Notes: a model not told the origin generated them from the sequence alone. A stretch of DNA of 64,000 nucleotides from Atrichornis clamosus (GCA_013400975.1 WBMZ01009041.1:1-64000); one strand, 5' to 3'. Counted from the stretch's first letter, positions 50,110-63,150 are shown. Numbers and translations: made by a program.

Positions 50110-50490
50110 CTTTCTATAGCAAATCCCAAGACCATACAATTCCCACCCACACAAACACCCGTGGAGGCCTGTGCAGTTGCGTGCACCCATACCTGCACAC
50201 ACACCCTCTCTCCTTTCAGGCTCTGGGTGTTGCAGACCTCCTCCCTGGCTGCCGGGGGCCCTCACCCTCAGCCCTCCTGCTGCAGAACGGGCACAGCAGC
50301 CCCACTTGCACCTCTGCTGGCCTGCAGCCCACGACCCACGCACCAGCTGGGAGGGGGGCCCCTGCTCTGTGCCCTTCGCTGAAATGGCTCTCGGGGGGGT
50401 GCATGTGCCCCACAGCCAGACGGTCCTGCTCAGGGTCATTCTCCTTACACAGTCGTACACAGTAGCCGTATTTGGACGGCCGTGTGATCT
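50110..50490. other. GC-rich island, open on both strands, unexplained
   Basis: A block of roughly 350-400 bases is visibly GC-rich, with C/G runs such as 'gggaggggggcccc' and 'ctcgggggggtgc', inside a strongly AT-rich neighbourhood. It holds several CpG sites, including 'ggacggccgtg' near 50474 and 'cagtcgtacacagtagccg' at 50451-50469. Overlapping frames are open on both strands (plus 73, 94 and 111 codons; minus 143 codons at 50071-50502 and 117 codons at 50216-50569), as expected when stop codons are rare. I recognise no protein family in any frame. The plus strand reaches a 'cacataaatatgg' TATA-like sequence at about 50500. It could be a CpG-rich regulatory element, a first exon, an LTR-like fragment or a retrocopy. 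I cannot decide between these. Confidence 0.6.
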
Positions 50491-52376
50491 TGAGTTTGGC
50501 ACATAAATATGGATTCATAGTTGGAGGGTTACCACATCCAAGATGTAGCAATTTAGTGTGTTGGGACAATATGTATGTCTTCCTCTAAAAAGGCAATGAA
50601 CTTAATTGCACTTATATACTACTGATATTGGTCTCCTGAAAAACATATGTTCCTTCCCCAGAAACCCCAGTATATTCTGTTACTTCATAAATAACATAAA
50701 TATTTATACAAGAACATTACCCTTAAAAAGGGAAATGAGGATTCCAGGAAGTGAATGTGCAACAATAGCAAGTATAATCCTGTTCACCAATTTTAATTAG
50801 GAAGCTATCTTTTAATTAGCTATTATTGTTTTCTAATAATGCCAGTTAATAATAGTAACTCTCATTCACTGATATGGTCTTCTTCAGCTCCTTTTGTGAA
50901 TGCTTAGAAGTTATCCACAATGGTTCTTCAGGTGCAGATAGCAGTGAACTTTGATTAATTATTGCTTTTAACACATTACCATCCCCATTCTTCTCTGACA
51001 GCTCATTTGTTTAAAATTGAAATCTTGCATTGTTTACAATGTGCTAGTTTCTCATTTAAGACTGATTTACTTTTATTCACCATTTTTGCTTGTCTTCCTT
51101 CTTCATCTTATTTTTTTGTACATTGTTTGCTCTCTTCATTAAAGAAAAAGATACTTAGCTGGGCTGCTTCCAAATATAGCTGTAGTTTTGATGCCATTTG
51201 CAGTCAATCTCACCCTTGTGTTCATTTGTTGAGAATTCATTTTTAATAAACAAGCAATTAATTTTGCAAGTCCAAATGAAAGTACATTCAGGAGGATTGA
51301 GTGTTTTTTCATGTCCAGCTTTCAATTTCAAATCTTATAAAGTCAGTATGTATCTGTGTGGGCAAGTTTAAACATGATAGTCGGTGTTTTGTAGTTGTCC
51401 CGGTTAAGCTGAACTGTCATTCCTCTCAAGCTCCATGCTGTCAGAAGAGAGACAACTTCAATCTGATTAGTGAAGCATATTGCCAATATGTTACAGGCAT
51501 AGGGTGGGTTTGGGTTTTTTTAGAATTGGGGGGGGTGTTTATTACTATTTTTTTTATTCTAGGGGCTTTTTCTAGGAATACGAGGCATGTTTAGTTCTTG
51601 AAGTTCTTCTGAAATCAGGGACAGCTTATTATTCAAAATGTGCAAATTTCTTTCAAATAGCACTTTTCATTTGCGTAAGATCATATGAATTTGAAGCATT
51701 ATGATTCTCATTCTGAAATCTGCACATATTTTACTTCATTTGGAGTTGGGTATTGAGGGTAAACATACCTAGATTAAAATTGCTGAAGTCTCAAATTAAT
51801 GGCATAGCTGCATCTTATGATGTTTTGTTCTAAGAACCAACAAGTTAGGGGATTATCTGACCTGCCCTTTTTTCTAAACCAGACAAAGTATGTCTATTTA
51901 CAAAGACATCTTCTCTGCCTACCTCATTCATTTTTAAATGCCCCTGCCCCAAGTCACCCTCAACAGGAGAACATTTGGAAATTAAGTGGGATTTTCTCTC
52001 CCCATGGGCATCAGCACCTAATGCTCTATCACAGAAGAGGCTCTCAGGGCTTAGTAGGGCACCTTATGTTGTTGGTATGATGTTGCAGGAGGAAAGATTA
52101 TGTATTGGTCAAAGTTATGTGAAAAGAAACAGAGCTGAGATTCATATGCAGCAATTCTCAGTTCTTCATTTATGCTCAATAAAACATGTCAACTGTAAAA
52201 TATCTTGTTTCTTGAAAGGATACTGTAACACTAGGCATCAAATGAGGATAGTAAACAAAAATAAACTACGTCTTAATTTGGTACCTGATTTCAGCTCAGT
52301 TTGCCTGTTGCAGCCTATCCTACCATCATAACTTCATATTATTTTTCTCCTCCCAGGAAAAAATCTTAAGTGTTTA
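50491..52376. other. Unique AT-rich stretch
   Basis: No repeat family recognised. A 118-codon plus-strand frame (51975-52331) and an 87-codon frame (51817-52080) overlap in different phases; neither has a recognisable domain. A G-run ('ttggggggggtg') lies at about 51527-51538. Confidence 0.5.
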
Positions 52377-52800
52377 TTGAACATTGTGTGCATTTTGGGC
52401 ACCACAATATAAGAAAGACATTAAGCTCTTAGAGAGTGTCCAAAGGAGGGCAACAAGGATGGTGAAGGGCCTTGAGAGGAAAGCTGTGTGAGGAGTGGCT
52501 GAGGTCACTTGGTCTGTTCAGCCTGGAGAAGAGGAGACTGAGGGGAGACCTCACTGCAGTTACAACTTCCTTGTGAGGGGAAGAGGAGGGGCAGGCACTG
52601 ATCTCTTTGGTGACCAGGACCCAAGGGAACAGCATGAAGTTGTGTCAGGGCAGGTTCAATTTGGAGCCTGACAGAATTCAAGAAGCATTGGACAATATTC
52701 TCGGGCACACAGTCTGACTCTTGGGGATGCCCTGTGCAGGGCTAAGAGTTGTACTCGACGACCCCTGTAGGTCCCTTCCCACTCAGTATATTTTGTGGTT
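52377..52800 (+). mobile_element. CR1 retroposon, near-consensus, internally deleted
   Basis: One of the best preserved CR1 copies here: 'cattttgggcaccacaatat', 'gagagtgtccaaaggagggc', 'aaggatggtgaagggccttg', 'tcagcctggagaagaggaga', 'gaggggaagaggaggggcag', then 'ggcaggttcaatttgga' joining directly to 'gcctgacagaattcaagaag'. That join skips about 100-120 bases found in related copies (for example the 'tattaggaaaaggttcttc' segment present at 22975-24192). The 3' end 'gttgtactcgacgacccc' to 'cactcagtatattttgtgg' is present. Minus-strand frames of 67-68 codons are shadows. Confidence 0.93.
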
Positions 52801-55800
52801 TATTCTCTGCTTCTGTGATTTTTCATAAAATAATGGAGCATTTGAAGATACAAGAAATATTTTAAAAATAGGGATTAGGTATGCATTTATAATGCATATA
52901 TGTGCATGAAACTGACAAGATGTCAGGATAGGAAATATTTCTTTGTTTTTCATCTGCACTCCTCAGCACTCACAATATAGTCCACATTGGCTGCATTTTC
53001 AGCTAGTCTAAACTGCCTGCAGTAGAAGTATTCTTATTTATATCTTCTGAGCTACAGTGATATTAGGACTGTTATTCATGTTCCTTCAGCAGCTATATTA
53101 GGATGAATCCAACTGTACTGAGTTGGTCCAAAAACGAACAGAATTAAAATTGCTGAGGTGTGAGTAACCCATATTCATACTCCTCTTTTGTTGATTTGGA
53201 GCGATAAGAGGTGGAGAGAACTGATCTGAGTCAGCAAAACTATTTATAGTCAGACTGCTTCAAACTACTTATGCCAAGGCTGTTGGCCAGCCATCAGTCT
53301 GTTGATTGACACATATGAGCAATTATAGCAAAGCAAAATTTCTGCTTGTACTCAATACAGACCTCAGCTCTGCTTTGGGGAAAAAAAAAAGAAGAACAAC
53401 ATTTAGACAGCTTTAGTTTTCATTCTAAAGTAGAATAAAAAGCAAACTTTGGAAGCTCAAAAATGGTTGTTGAATGGGATCGTTATTCCCTGGTAGTCCT
53501 TGCTAATGGCATTGTTAATAACATCTGCTCAAAACTAGTCTGAAGGAACACACAGGTAGGGTATTGATAATCCTTTCATCCATTACCTGAACTCTTTTCT
53601 GTGAAAAGAGTTTGAAATGTAGCTCTTTCTAAACTGTCTTTAGAGACTAAGATTACCAGAAAACCTGTGAGTGGCAGAATTATTGCCAGCATAATTGCTG
53701 TATGTGTACTTTGGGAGGGGTGATTGAAATATTAGCCCTTCTGATACACACGGCTGTGTTCTCATAACCAGCTGCTAGAGGGCATTATCTTTAACCTGCT
53801 TTAATAACTATCAAACCAGGTGCATCTTAATCCATCAAGTTGCTTGTTGTGGTTTTTAACCACGTAGTATGAGAAGATTCATACTGACAACAAAGTAAGT
53901 ATTTCATAGTTCTAAGTTTTAGTAGTTCTTACAGTATCAGAATATGTTTTGGTGCTTGTCAAGCTCTGGTGTAACTGAGCAGGATGTGTTTCTGACAGCA
54001 CTCACAGAGACAGAATTACAAAGATATCTTAAAAATAGCTGCTCTTAGAGGCTTTACTGATCTCTCAAAGGATGTAAATTGGTAAGTAACAGGAATATCT
54101 CCATTTGACAGCATTGGTATGGCTATGGCAGTCTTAGAGTTTGCAAAACAAATAGCAGATTTTACTTCTCATCACAGTGACCAGCAAGAAATCCAAATGG
54201 ATTACTTGAATTCTGGGATGATATTAAAGAAGGTAAAAAAGGTACAGTGGATTCCTTTTGAACAGTTCAAACTAGCCTAGTATAAGGCGGTAGCAGAATA
54301 TATAAATTAAAGGTCAGTAGGGAATTGTTAAAATTTGCCACTTCAAATAACCTTTTGTTAACTGCATTTTTGGCACACTTATTTTCTGGTTCTTTACTTG
54401 CTTCATCTTAGGATGTGTAGGATACTACAGATTATGAAAATTTATTTGTTGCCCTCCTCCAAATTCCTGGTTCAATGAGGTGTTTTCAGTTACAGTTAAA
54501 AGCATCCTGCTAAAACATACTGGTAAAAACATACTGGTAAAAGCATTTTCAAAAATAGGCTAGCTGAAGAGTAATATAAAAGAGCTTTATAGCAGAGGTA
54601 ATTGATGATGGACTTGTGTTTTCTGGAATGCCACATGAGGAAAAGTTTCTAGAAATTAATTTGGATTTTTTTTTTAAACCAAAATATAATAGAAGACCAG
54701 ATGCCATAAGAAACAGTTTCCACTGTGAGCATCTTCTACCTAGTGCAGCTCCTTCACACAGATGCAACCCTTACCTCTCACACTTTGCTGCAAGATTCTG
54801 CTGTCTTTTCATGAAGAGCTAAAGCTTGTAGTCTCTAAGGGACACCTTCCTGCACACAAGGCCTTTATCCTCCCTGAATGTATTGTTACCTAGTTGCTGA
54901 AGTGCACTGCTATACATGCACTGGTGAGCAGTGGAGGTAGCTGATTTTATTAAACAGTCACACTAACACTGCGCAGAATATGGGCAGCACAAGGTCTGCT
55001 TCTCCCTTGGTACTCAGGTATTCTTTTGTGGCTCTGACCCAGACAAAATTTAGGAGAAATTAAGTTAAATTGCTGTCTCTGTCCTCTCAAAAAATTCCAT
55101 AGAACTGTAACTGTTCACAGTGGCATACCACGTTCTGATAAAGCAGTGAATTTCAAAAGGCTCACCATTGTTCCTTTAGACTCTACTTTGCTTCATTTTC
55201 TGCTACTATTATTGACGCTTTTTCAGTTCTATAAGGTTCACTGCTCTCATTTTCCATAACCTTGATTTAAATACAAAGTTGCCTGCACTAAGCTAAGTCT
55301 TGGCTTTTCAGTATTAAATCTATGATTAACTCAGTAGAAATCCATCTATAGCATATCATGGACTACGAAGACTCAGTATTCTTGGTGAAAGATGGAATTT
55401 TTTAGGTGTAGAGAAGGTAGATGGACACAGCATTTTTTTGTTCCATTTAGTAGTGACAAGTTAGTGACATTGTTCTCAACCTCATGTCAGGAAATGTATA
55501 TGTTCAGCTAACAATCAGAAGTATCACTTCAAAGGTCTTTTACAATATGAGAAGCAGCTGTCAGTGAAGAATGTGACTATGCCACTAAAAATGAAGAAGT
55601 GGTAGAGGCTTTTGCATGGGTAGAGAAGATTAAGGAACTAATACTATTTAAGGCAGGATAGTATGAAAAGGGATGTGATGTGACCAGGATGGGGATCTGC
55701 TGGTTATTTACCTTCCTACAGCACATTCCGCTATCACTGCATTCCCTCTGTGGTTGTGATATTGATTCCTGATAAAGGGTCCTGGTGATGCATGCTTAAC

Positions 55801-56569
55801 TTCGTGCAAAGTTTTCCTGTGGATGTAGATGAGTTCATTGGGGCTGAATATTTTCATTTTCTTATAGCTGCAAGACTATTGGCCTTTGTGTGCTGAAAGT
55901 GAATTTTCACTTTCCACTTTTATTCCTTGAAATAAACACCCAAGATTCTGTTTTCCTTTGCTTATGCAATCAGCATGCTAGATATGATTATATATAAAAT
56001 GAGGATAAAAATTCATTCATCTGTAATTATATGATCTCATTTAGCATCTAACTCTAGGACAAGAAATCAGTGATTAAATTTCCTTTCAAAGTCTTTGTCT
56101 ATCAGCTGCAGAACAGGCTTAGTAATTACCTCTTAGTTATTGCGAGAACTGTGCCCTCAATATTACATTCCTAATTGTTTTTAGTTAAGAAAATATATTT
56201 TTATAGATCACTCAGCTGACTGTTTCAGGCTGGGTGTTTCTCACTGTTTTTAGTGTAGAAAGCAAGCTCTATATATTATGTTGAAAGAAATTCATATTGT
56301 CCTTCTGGTACGTACAATAGGATACATACAATGTGCTTACCTAAGTACACACTACATATTCTTTTTATATGAGAAAATTCAATCCAAAATGTTTTATAAA
56401 TATTCACAGAACATCCCAACAGAGATCTATAGCGTGCCTGAAACTGCCAAGTGTTTCATCATCAAATTAAAATTAGTTTTATGTTATAAGTCTGGGTGAG
56501 ATAAACCCATCCGTTGGGTGGAAGTGTCATGCTTATACTCCAGTCAATTGTGCAGGCAGAATCTGCATA
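52801..56569. other. Unique AT-rich stretch
   Basis: No exon or repeat family recognised. A 14-base duplicate 'aaaacatactggta' occurs twice in tandem at about 54512-54541. Frames of 68-73 codons have no domain. Confidence 0.5.
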
Positions 56570-57010
56570 TTTTTAACCACTAACTCACAAGTCTCTTGTT
56601 GGGGAAATGTTATTCCATGCCTTGAGCTGAGTCAAACACAAGTTTGTGCTTAAATACAAAAGATTTAATGTACAATGCACTGGACAGTCTTTTCATGATA
56701 AGCTGTTCTACGTGGAGTCTGCAGTCTGCAGAGAGGAGCCATTCCTTATGCACACTTGCAGCAGCACCAATCCTGCGAACATCAGCCTGGCACTGGATCC
56801 ATTCCCCATCCCAGCTCTGCTGCCCAGAGGTGGCCTCTGAGTACTGGTGTCCATGATTCATGGATTGTTGCAAGACAACACTGCAATATGCCTCCTCATT
56901 CCCAAGAGAAACTTCACTCCCATACAGGAAGCCTGCTGTCCTGTCATTCCTATGTCCAGCCCAGTTCGACCCCTTCTGCAGTTGGACCTTCTTGACCTCC
57001 ATGCCGGGTC
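56570..57010. other. GC-richer patch with 130-codon minus-strand frame, unrecognised
   Basis: Base composition rises towards the middle (about 56700-57000), and open frames occur on both strands. The longest is 130 codons on the minus strand (56610-57002); four plus-strand frames of 64-79 codons overlap it, and a fifth (56847-57158, 103 codons) overlaps its end. I recognise no protein motif, CR1 landmark or LTR ends. On the minus strand the frame runs from a Met near 57002 to a stop just left of 56613. It could be an old LTR or repeat that I cannot name, or unique regulatory DNA. A real coding exon is possible but unsupported. Confidence 0.4.
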
Positions 57011-60000
57011 AAAAATTACGGGGGTTGAGAAGCTACTATTTGATTTTCCTCTTCACACTAGGTATGCACACAACTCTGGTAACTTGACCACATTTGCCAG
57101 ATTTTCAGAGGATAAGCAAAATGGCAACTTTGTGTCAAAAGACTGCACCTTCAGCTGATAATGAGGGCTTCTTTGAAGCATGGGGACTCTAGAAGTGCAA
57201 CCTGACAACCTTTGACAGAACTTTCTACTAAGGATCTCATAACATAGGCTTTTTTAATTTATTTTCCCTGCTGCATCTCTATTATCTGAGGCAATTGAAT
57301 CATTTGTGTAGAGACTTTAAAACCCCCATCACTTTAAGCCAGGCTTTCTTCTGCTGTCTTCCTTTCAGACAAGTAAGTTCGGGAAGACCTTCACCAGCTG
57401 AACAGTCATACTTTGGATACTTTATGATTCATCAAAGTACATCTTGTTCTGCCACTGACACTAAGCTGTCTTAACTCCATCATTGGCATCATTTTGTTTC
57501 AAAGAGGTATTTGGTCATTATTAGCAGACAGAAGAAAATCCAGTCCATAGGGCATTGCTCCTTGGATTAGAACTAATCCTACCACCTGATGTGTTGATAT
57601 ATGTATCTGTCTATTTGTTTTACAAATCAGGATTTCTACTTTTGCATTTGAACAAACTGCAAGAAAGTGAATTAATCAGTTCTTTTGACTAGGTGCATGA
57701 AGTATGTTGATCTCTGGTGAGATCATTCAAAGCTTATGAAAGTTTTGGGGGTTTTTTTAATCGAATAAATGTTTCAGAATATATGTAAATTTTAACAAGT
57801 GATGTGTCTTACTGAAATGTAGTGTAGTCATCACTGAAGGACGTCACCTACTTTCACATCAGTGATTAATGGACTTAATAGTCCTGACTTCAATGCAGTT
57901 GTGTCAACAATCCAATTAACACATTATGGTCAAAAACAAGGTAACTGGAGGACCAGGAGTCGTGAGGTCATTGGTAATCTTTATCTCCCTTGACTTCAGC
58001 TGAGTACAAATGAAGTTGGTGGGGTTTTTTTAACATTTGGTGTTACATCAGCTGAAGTCTAAATCACTGTTTTAATCTTAATGATTGAAAAGCATTTTAT
58101 AGAAAATATCATTAAATAAGAGTTGTGGAATTTTTGAAAAGAATATCAGTAGAAGATCTGTTTGTGAATACGGACTTAAAATAAGAAGTCTGTAATGTGC
58201 AGCAGAAAGAAAGCTTAACAAGAATAAGCTTGAAAACACACTAAGTTCTCTTTATGGAGTGATAGAGACAGGTATTCTATTAATACTATTAATTACACCA
58301 AAAAATTATATTCTTCAAATCCTTTCTATTTTTCATAGCTGGAGGGCATTTTTCATACTGTTGCAAAAACTGTCAGTATGTTTACCTGAATCATTCCACT
58401 TAGAAGGAAGGTTTGCTTCCTTGAAATTAATGCATTTGTTTCAGATTTATTTTCAAGATGATTAATTCAAATAAGCAAATTCTAGCTCTTTCTTTGCTTT
58501 TTTTTCTTTTTTTGCAACACTACTAATTTAAAATTACTTTCTTAAGTGCAGGTTAATGCAATTGAAAATGTTTGTCAGAAGTTTCAGTGTCTTTAAAATG
58601 AAATAAATGCTGGTGTGTTGATCTGTATACACAAATACATACTTACTGAGAAAACTACAATTTTGGTACACCAAAAAATCATAACTTGTCTCTAATACTG
58701 CACGAGTTGAGTTGTTAAAGGTGGGGAAATACACTTTTCCTTGTGCTAGCCAATAAAACAACAGCTGTAGCGACAAGGTTCCTCTGATCTTATACCACTG
58801 TGATAGCTTCTACAGGGATTATTTAGTGACATGGACCTAAAGGAAATATACTGGATGATCTCCATAACCTGAGTATTTTGCTATAAAACAGATAAACCCG
58901 CAAAATTAAGATGAATAGGTTGGTTCTAGTATCTATTTTGTAATAAGGCAAGCTCTGTAGTAGAATACTTGGACTATAGCTTTATCATATTTCAAGGGTA
59001 GCAGGTAAATTCACACTTCTGGAAAATTGGATGTAGCAAGTCCAATGTTTTATGAATTAAGACATTTTCAAAGGGGTGAGGAATAAGCAAGTTTTTTCAG
59101 ACAGTATTTTTAAAAAATATGTCAATACTATATACATACATATATAGGTCTCTACAGATTTACAATAATAGAAGTATACATTTATAAATACATAGAGAGA
59201 GAACAAGAGATGGCAAGGACAGGCTACCATAGGAGTAAGATTCTTCCTACTCTCTCAGAAAAAAATATGCCAGCATTGTCTGTTTGGGGCTTTGATATCT
59301 TGAACTGGAGGGGTAAGGTATTTAAATACTATAAATTGTTAGTACTTTCCTGAAATCACTGTACAAGTAGAGGAGCAAAGGATGTGCTCCAATGGTTCTT
59401 CCACAACAGAGTATGAGGGAGTATGACGTCGTTCACATAATATGTGCAGAACAACAGTTAGGATGAGAAAAGGCTTATCAAGGTGTTCCTCAGCAAAATA
59501 AACACCTCCCAGTGCTCTGTCTATAATGCTTTGTCCAATGTGCTGACACCAGTATTGATAAACCAAAATTCCAGTCATTACATTCCCCTTCATTCCAAAG
59601 AAACCGAGTAAGAGGCTGGTGCTAGGTTTTGGGGTTTTTTTCTGTCATCTGTATGATTAGTATTTATTCTCTAACAGTTTGTTGGTTAACCGCTGCTGTG
59701 GTAACCAGTGCTGCAAAGGGAATACAAAATGTAGTTGATATCTGCTTCGTAAAATAGTGGCTTTAGAAAGATTTCTTACTAGGCTCTGTAACACAAATTT
59801 AGCTGAAATCCATGCAGGGAAGCTGGAGTGGGGAGGAATGTCTATTACAGTGAATTTTCTTCTTGGAAACCTCAAAAAAAGACTGAAGGGACTGAAAAAG
59901 TGCCCTCACCTCTCGAAGGTAACTGGAAATCAGACAGGAGAATGCTGCTAGGTACTAAGGAAGCCTGCAAATTGTCCTAAGTAAAAGATTTCAGAGTACA

Positions 60001-60597
60001 GGAATTTTTATCCTAAACTAAATTAGTTGCAATAGTTTTAACAGGTGAATTTTGTTTCCAAAGGTGCAGTGATTGTCTCCAGGACTTGAACCTATTAAGA
60101 CTTAAGGTATGTTATTTATAATTTCCATAGTAAAACAACTCGATCTGAGTATGTTTTCTACTACTGTTTTTATTTATGTTGCAAGACAGTTAACACTGAA
60201 ATTGTTTGTCTTATGTTTGCAAATGTTAGGAATCTTTTTTTTCTACATGGAAAAGGTGGGATGTACGTATATTTTATTCTTTTTGGTTGGCAAGTAGTTC
60301 ATAGGTCATACATATCATCATTCTTAAGTAGATGAAACAGCTTTAAATAATTCATGTACTAATAAGTTTTGTTCTGTTTTGTGACTTCTATTTTTAAATC
60401 ATGAAATCTGAAAAAGGATAAAAATACTATCTCTGCATGATTATATTAAACACTTCTTTACTGAGCCTTCATTTTGATGGATTGTGTATCAAAGGTCATG
60501 TTCCTGTAACTCATCTCATCATTATATGAGAATATAATCTTTCAATTTTTAATAAATTAATACACTAGATCCAACACTGCAACTGGGAAAATTAAAG
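57011..60597. other. Unique AT-rich stretch
   Basis: No repeat family or exon recognised. A minus-strand frame at 59339-59593 (84 codons) has no recognised domain. A small TATA/CATA-rich patch lies at about 59130-59150. Confidence 0.5.
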
Positions 60598-60718
60598 GAA
60601 AGAAAAAAGAAAAGAAAAGAAAAGAAAAGAAAAGAAAAGAAAAGAAAAGAAAAGAAAAGAAAAGAAAAGAAAAGAAAAGAAAAGAAAAGAAAAGAAAAAA
60701 GAAGAAAAGAAAAAAGAA
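60598..60718 (+). repeat. (AAAAG)n pentanucleotide array
   Basis: About 18 perfect AAAAG units (to 60694), with imperfect edges on both sides. One strand is all purine for about 120 bases. Confidence 0.97.
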
Positions 60719-62289
60719 ATTACAGTCTCAGGAATTAGTTAACAAATGAAAATGAGGCTATGTGGTGCTTAGTTGCCAACTGGGTTTAAAAAGCAACTGT
60801 TGTTTGGTGCCCTTCCTTCCTTCCTTCTTGCCACATTTTTCTACTTCTCCAGGCTGATTATGTAGTGCTAGAGAATAGTGAAGATTTTTAATATCCTTTG
60901 AATACTCTTGAATACAAGTTGGTACTTTTGCTGGGATCCAGTATGTTGCTGAATTATGCTGACTATGAGTTAATATTGAATTTTGTTTCACTCTGCACTG
61001 TAGCTTCAAAAAGTCTCCCACACCTGTAACGAGAGATTGTGATAGTACCATCACAATAATTTCTATTCTGAAAGTTCCCACTCTTTGTTCTAGCACCTTT
61101 CAACTTTCTTCTTTGTTTTGTTGCTATGCTACCTCTGTAATCACCCCTGTCACAAACCCACTGAAAGGTCTGAAAATTCATTACCAAAATTTAAAACAAG
61201 TCATCAGAACTGATATTATATTGTATCTGTGTTCTTTTCTCTCAGCTAGCTGTTTTTCCCCAACCTCTGTCTGTACTCTTGATTTAAATGGTAAATCCTT
61301 GGGTCAGTTAATGGTCCATACCATTTATACAGTATGATACAGCATGAAACTCCTGTTATGCTGCTCTCTTTTTCCATTAACACTACTAAAAAAATGATAA
61401 AAAATAGAGTAAGGGATTAATATCTCCCAAGAGATTACACAGAACAAGCCAAAGAGCAGTTCTCCACATCTCTCATTTCTTTCTTCTTTGAGACCTAGTC
61501 ATAGTCATAAAATTGCCAAGCAAGACTAGCAAAATGCTAATACTGCAATTAGCAGTGTAATTCTCAAACCTGAGTGGGATTTCAGGCCATCACAGAGTCT
61601 AAGCTCCCAAGGTGTAGAGAAACAGCAGAGTTCTGTCACCAGAAATATCATAAAGCCTCTCATATGTGGAAATTGGATTCTGCTTCAATAAAACATCCTG
61701 AAAAAAGAAAGGGCAAAGTGTAGCCCCTTCATTTATTAATTTTGTTTTCACAATGGTGAAAATGCAACACAATGTGTAGGCTTATTGTGAGTGCCTTGCT
61801 TGTTTGATTTTGCCAGCCCCTATAGTAGCACATTATTAAGTGTTTGTTCTGTGGGATTATGCTTTTGAAAGTATTCTCCAGACTATCTTTACTGTCTCTC
61901 CAGTGTTACCTCAGTTCACTTCCAAAAATTGGACTGCAGTAATGGTAAAAATGAACAAGTAGAAAATGAAATTGATGTTAAATATTAAAGCTGTCTACTT
62001 AAATAGTGTTCTGGGGGGTTAAATATAATGGCATGTCCTTCTTGTGCAGATTCTTTATTTAAATGCCAGTTTTGATGAATGTCTGTGACTTCAAAAGTCG
62101 CAGCTAATATTCTTGCACTAAACCCACTGTCTTAGCAGAGTAAATACAAAATAAAGTTTCTTTTTTTTACTTTCGTAGAACAATATGCTATTATAACACA
62201 GTTTACACAGATATGTCTCTAAGTAATGTGAAGTAAACAGAAACTCTTAATGATTTTTTTCATTTTTTCAACTATTTTGTAGGACTTCA
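60719..62289. other. Unique AT-rich stretch
   Basis: A short TTCC run lies at about 60811-60826. A 112-codon minus-strand frame (60758-61096) has no recognised domain. No other feature is visible. Confidence 0.5.
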
Positions 62290-63150
62290 TGGAATCATAG
62301 AATGGATGAGGATGGCAGACATCTCCTGGAGATAGTCTAGTTTAATGCTCTTGCTGAACGCAGAATCAGCTAGAGCTGGTTGCTCAGGACTGTGTACAGT
62401 CAGATTTTGTATGTCTCTTAGGACAACAACTCCACAATCTCCTGGAGTACCTAGTCCAGTGTTCAAACAATATCACAGTAAAAGTTGTTTTGTTATGTTC
62501 AGACAGAATTTCATTTATTTCAGGTTATGGTTGTCTCTTGTCTTGCCACTTGGCACTACTGCAAAGGTTTCCTTCACCTTCTTTAATCGCTCCTGGTATG
62601 CATTTATACACATTGATAAGATTCCCTGGAGCCTTTTTTCTCCATGCTGGAGAGTCCCAGCCACTGTCAGCCACTCCTCATGTAAGAGATGCTCCAGCCA
62701 TTGTATTTGTGGCACAATGCTGAGGTTGCTCTAGGATGCCTGTGTCATTTGTATTGGAGAGGGCAGGGCTGTGCACAACCCTCTCGGTCTGTCTCACCAG
62801 ATCTGAGCAGAGAGGAAGGACCAGATGCTTCAATCTGCAAGCAACACCTCTCCTAAGGCAGACCCTCTTCTTCGCTGCACAGAAACGTGCTGGAATATGG
62901 TCAGCTTGTATCCCAGGAACTCCAGGTCCTTCTCTGCAGATCTGGTTTCCAGCCAGGGAACGCTCACCATGCACTTGTGCTGGAAGTGTCGTTCCTCCCC
63001 AGATACAGGGGTTTGCATTTCCCTTTATTGAACTTTGTGACATTCCTGTTGACCCATTACTCCAGCCTGTTGATGCTCCTCTAAAAGGCAGTAGATCCAT
63101 TTGATATATCAACCACTCCTTCCTGTTTTGTATCATCTTCAAATTATTGA
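62290..63150 (-). mobile_element. CR1 retroposon with ORF2 C-terminal remnant (0.86 kb)
   Basis: On the plus strand it starts with the inverted CR1 terminus 'tggaatcatagaatggatga'. It continues with 'caactccacaatctcctgga', 'cacattgataagattccctg', 'gtaagagatgctccagcca', 'tctcaccagatctgagcaga', 'ccaggtccttctctgcagat', 'agggaacgctcaccatgcac' and 'tttgcatttccctttattga'. The minus-strand frame 62830-63018 shows 'AEKDLEFLGYKL' (62902-62937), matching the conserved ORF2 C-terminal segment. A 154-codon frame in another phase (62678-63142) is the longest in the window but lies out of phase with the conserved residues. The copy is interrupted by stops and frameshifts and ends near 63150 (5' truncation). 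Confidence 0.92.

Noticed and set aside
51817..52331. Two overlapping plus-strand frames (87 and 118 codons) as a frameshifted gene
   Set aside because: The translations show no common family or domain, and nothing links the phases. Chance overlap is more likely.
56950..56990. 'gttcgacccc' resembling a tRNA T-loop
   Set aside because: No acceptor, D-arm or anticodon-arm pairing could be laid out around it.
59339..59593. 84-codon minus-strand frame as a possible exon
   Set aside because: No recognisable family and no splice or promoter context; the length is compatible with chance.
62678..63142. 154-codon minus-strand frame, longest in the window
   Set aside because: It lies inside a CR1 copy, in a different phase from the conserved ORF2 residues seen at 62902-62937. 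It is a remnant or shadow, not a gene.
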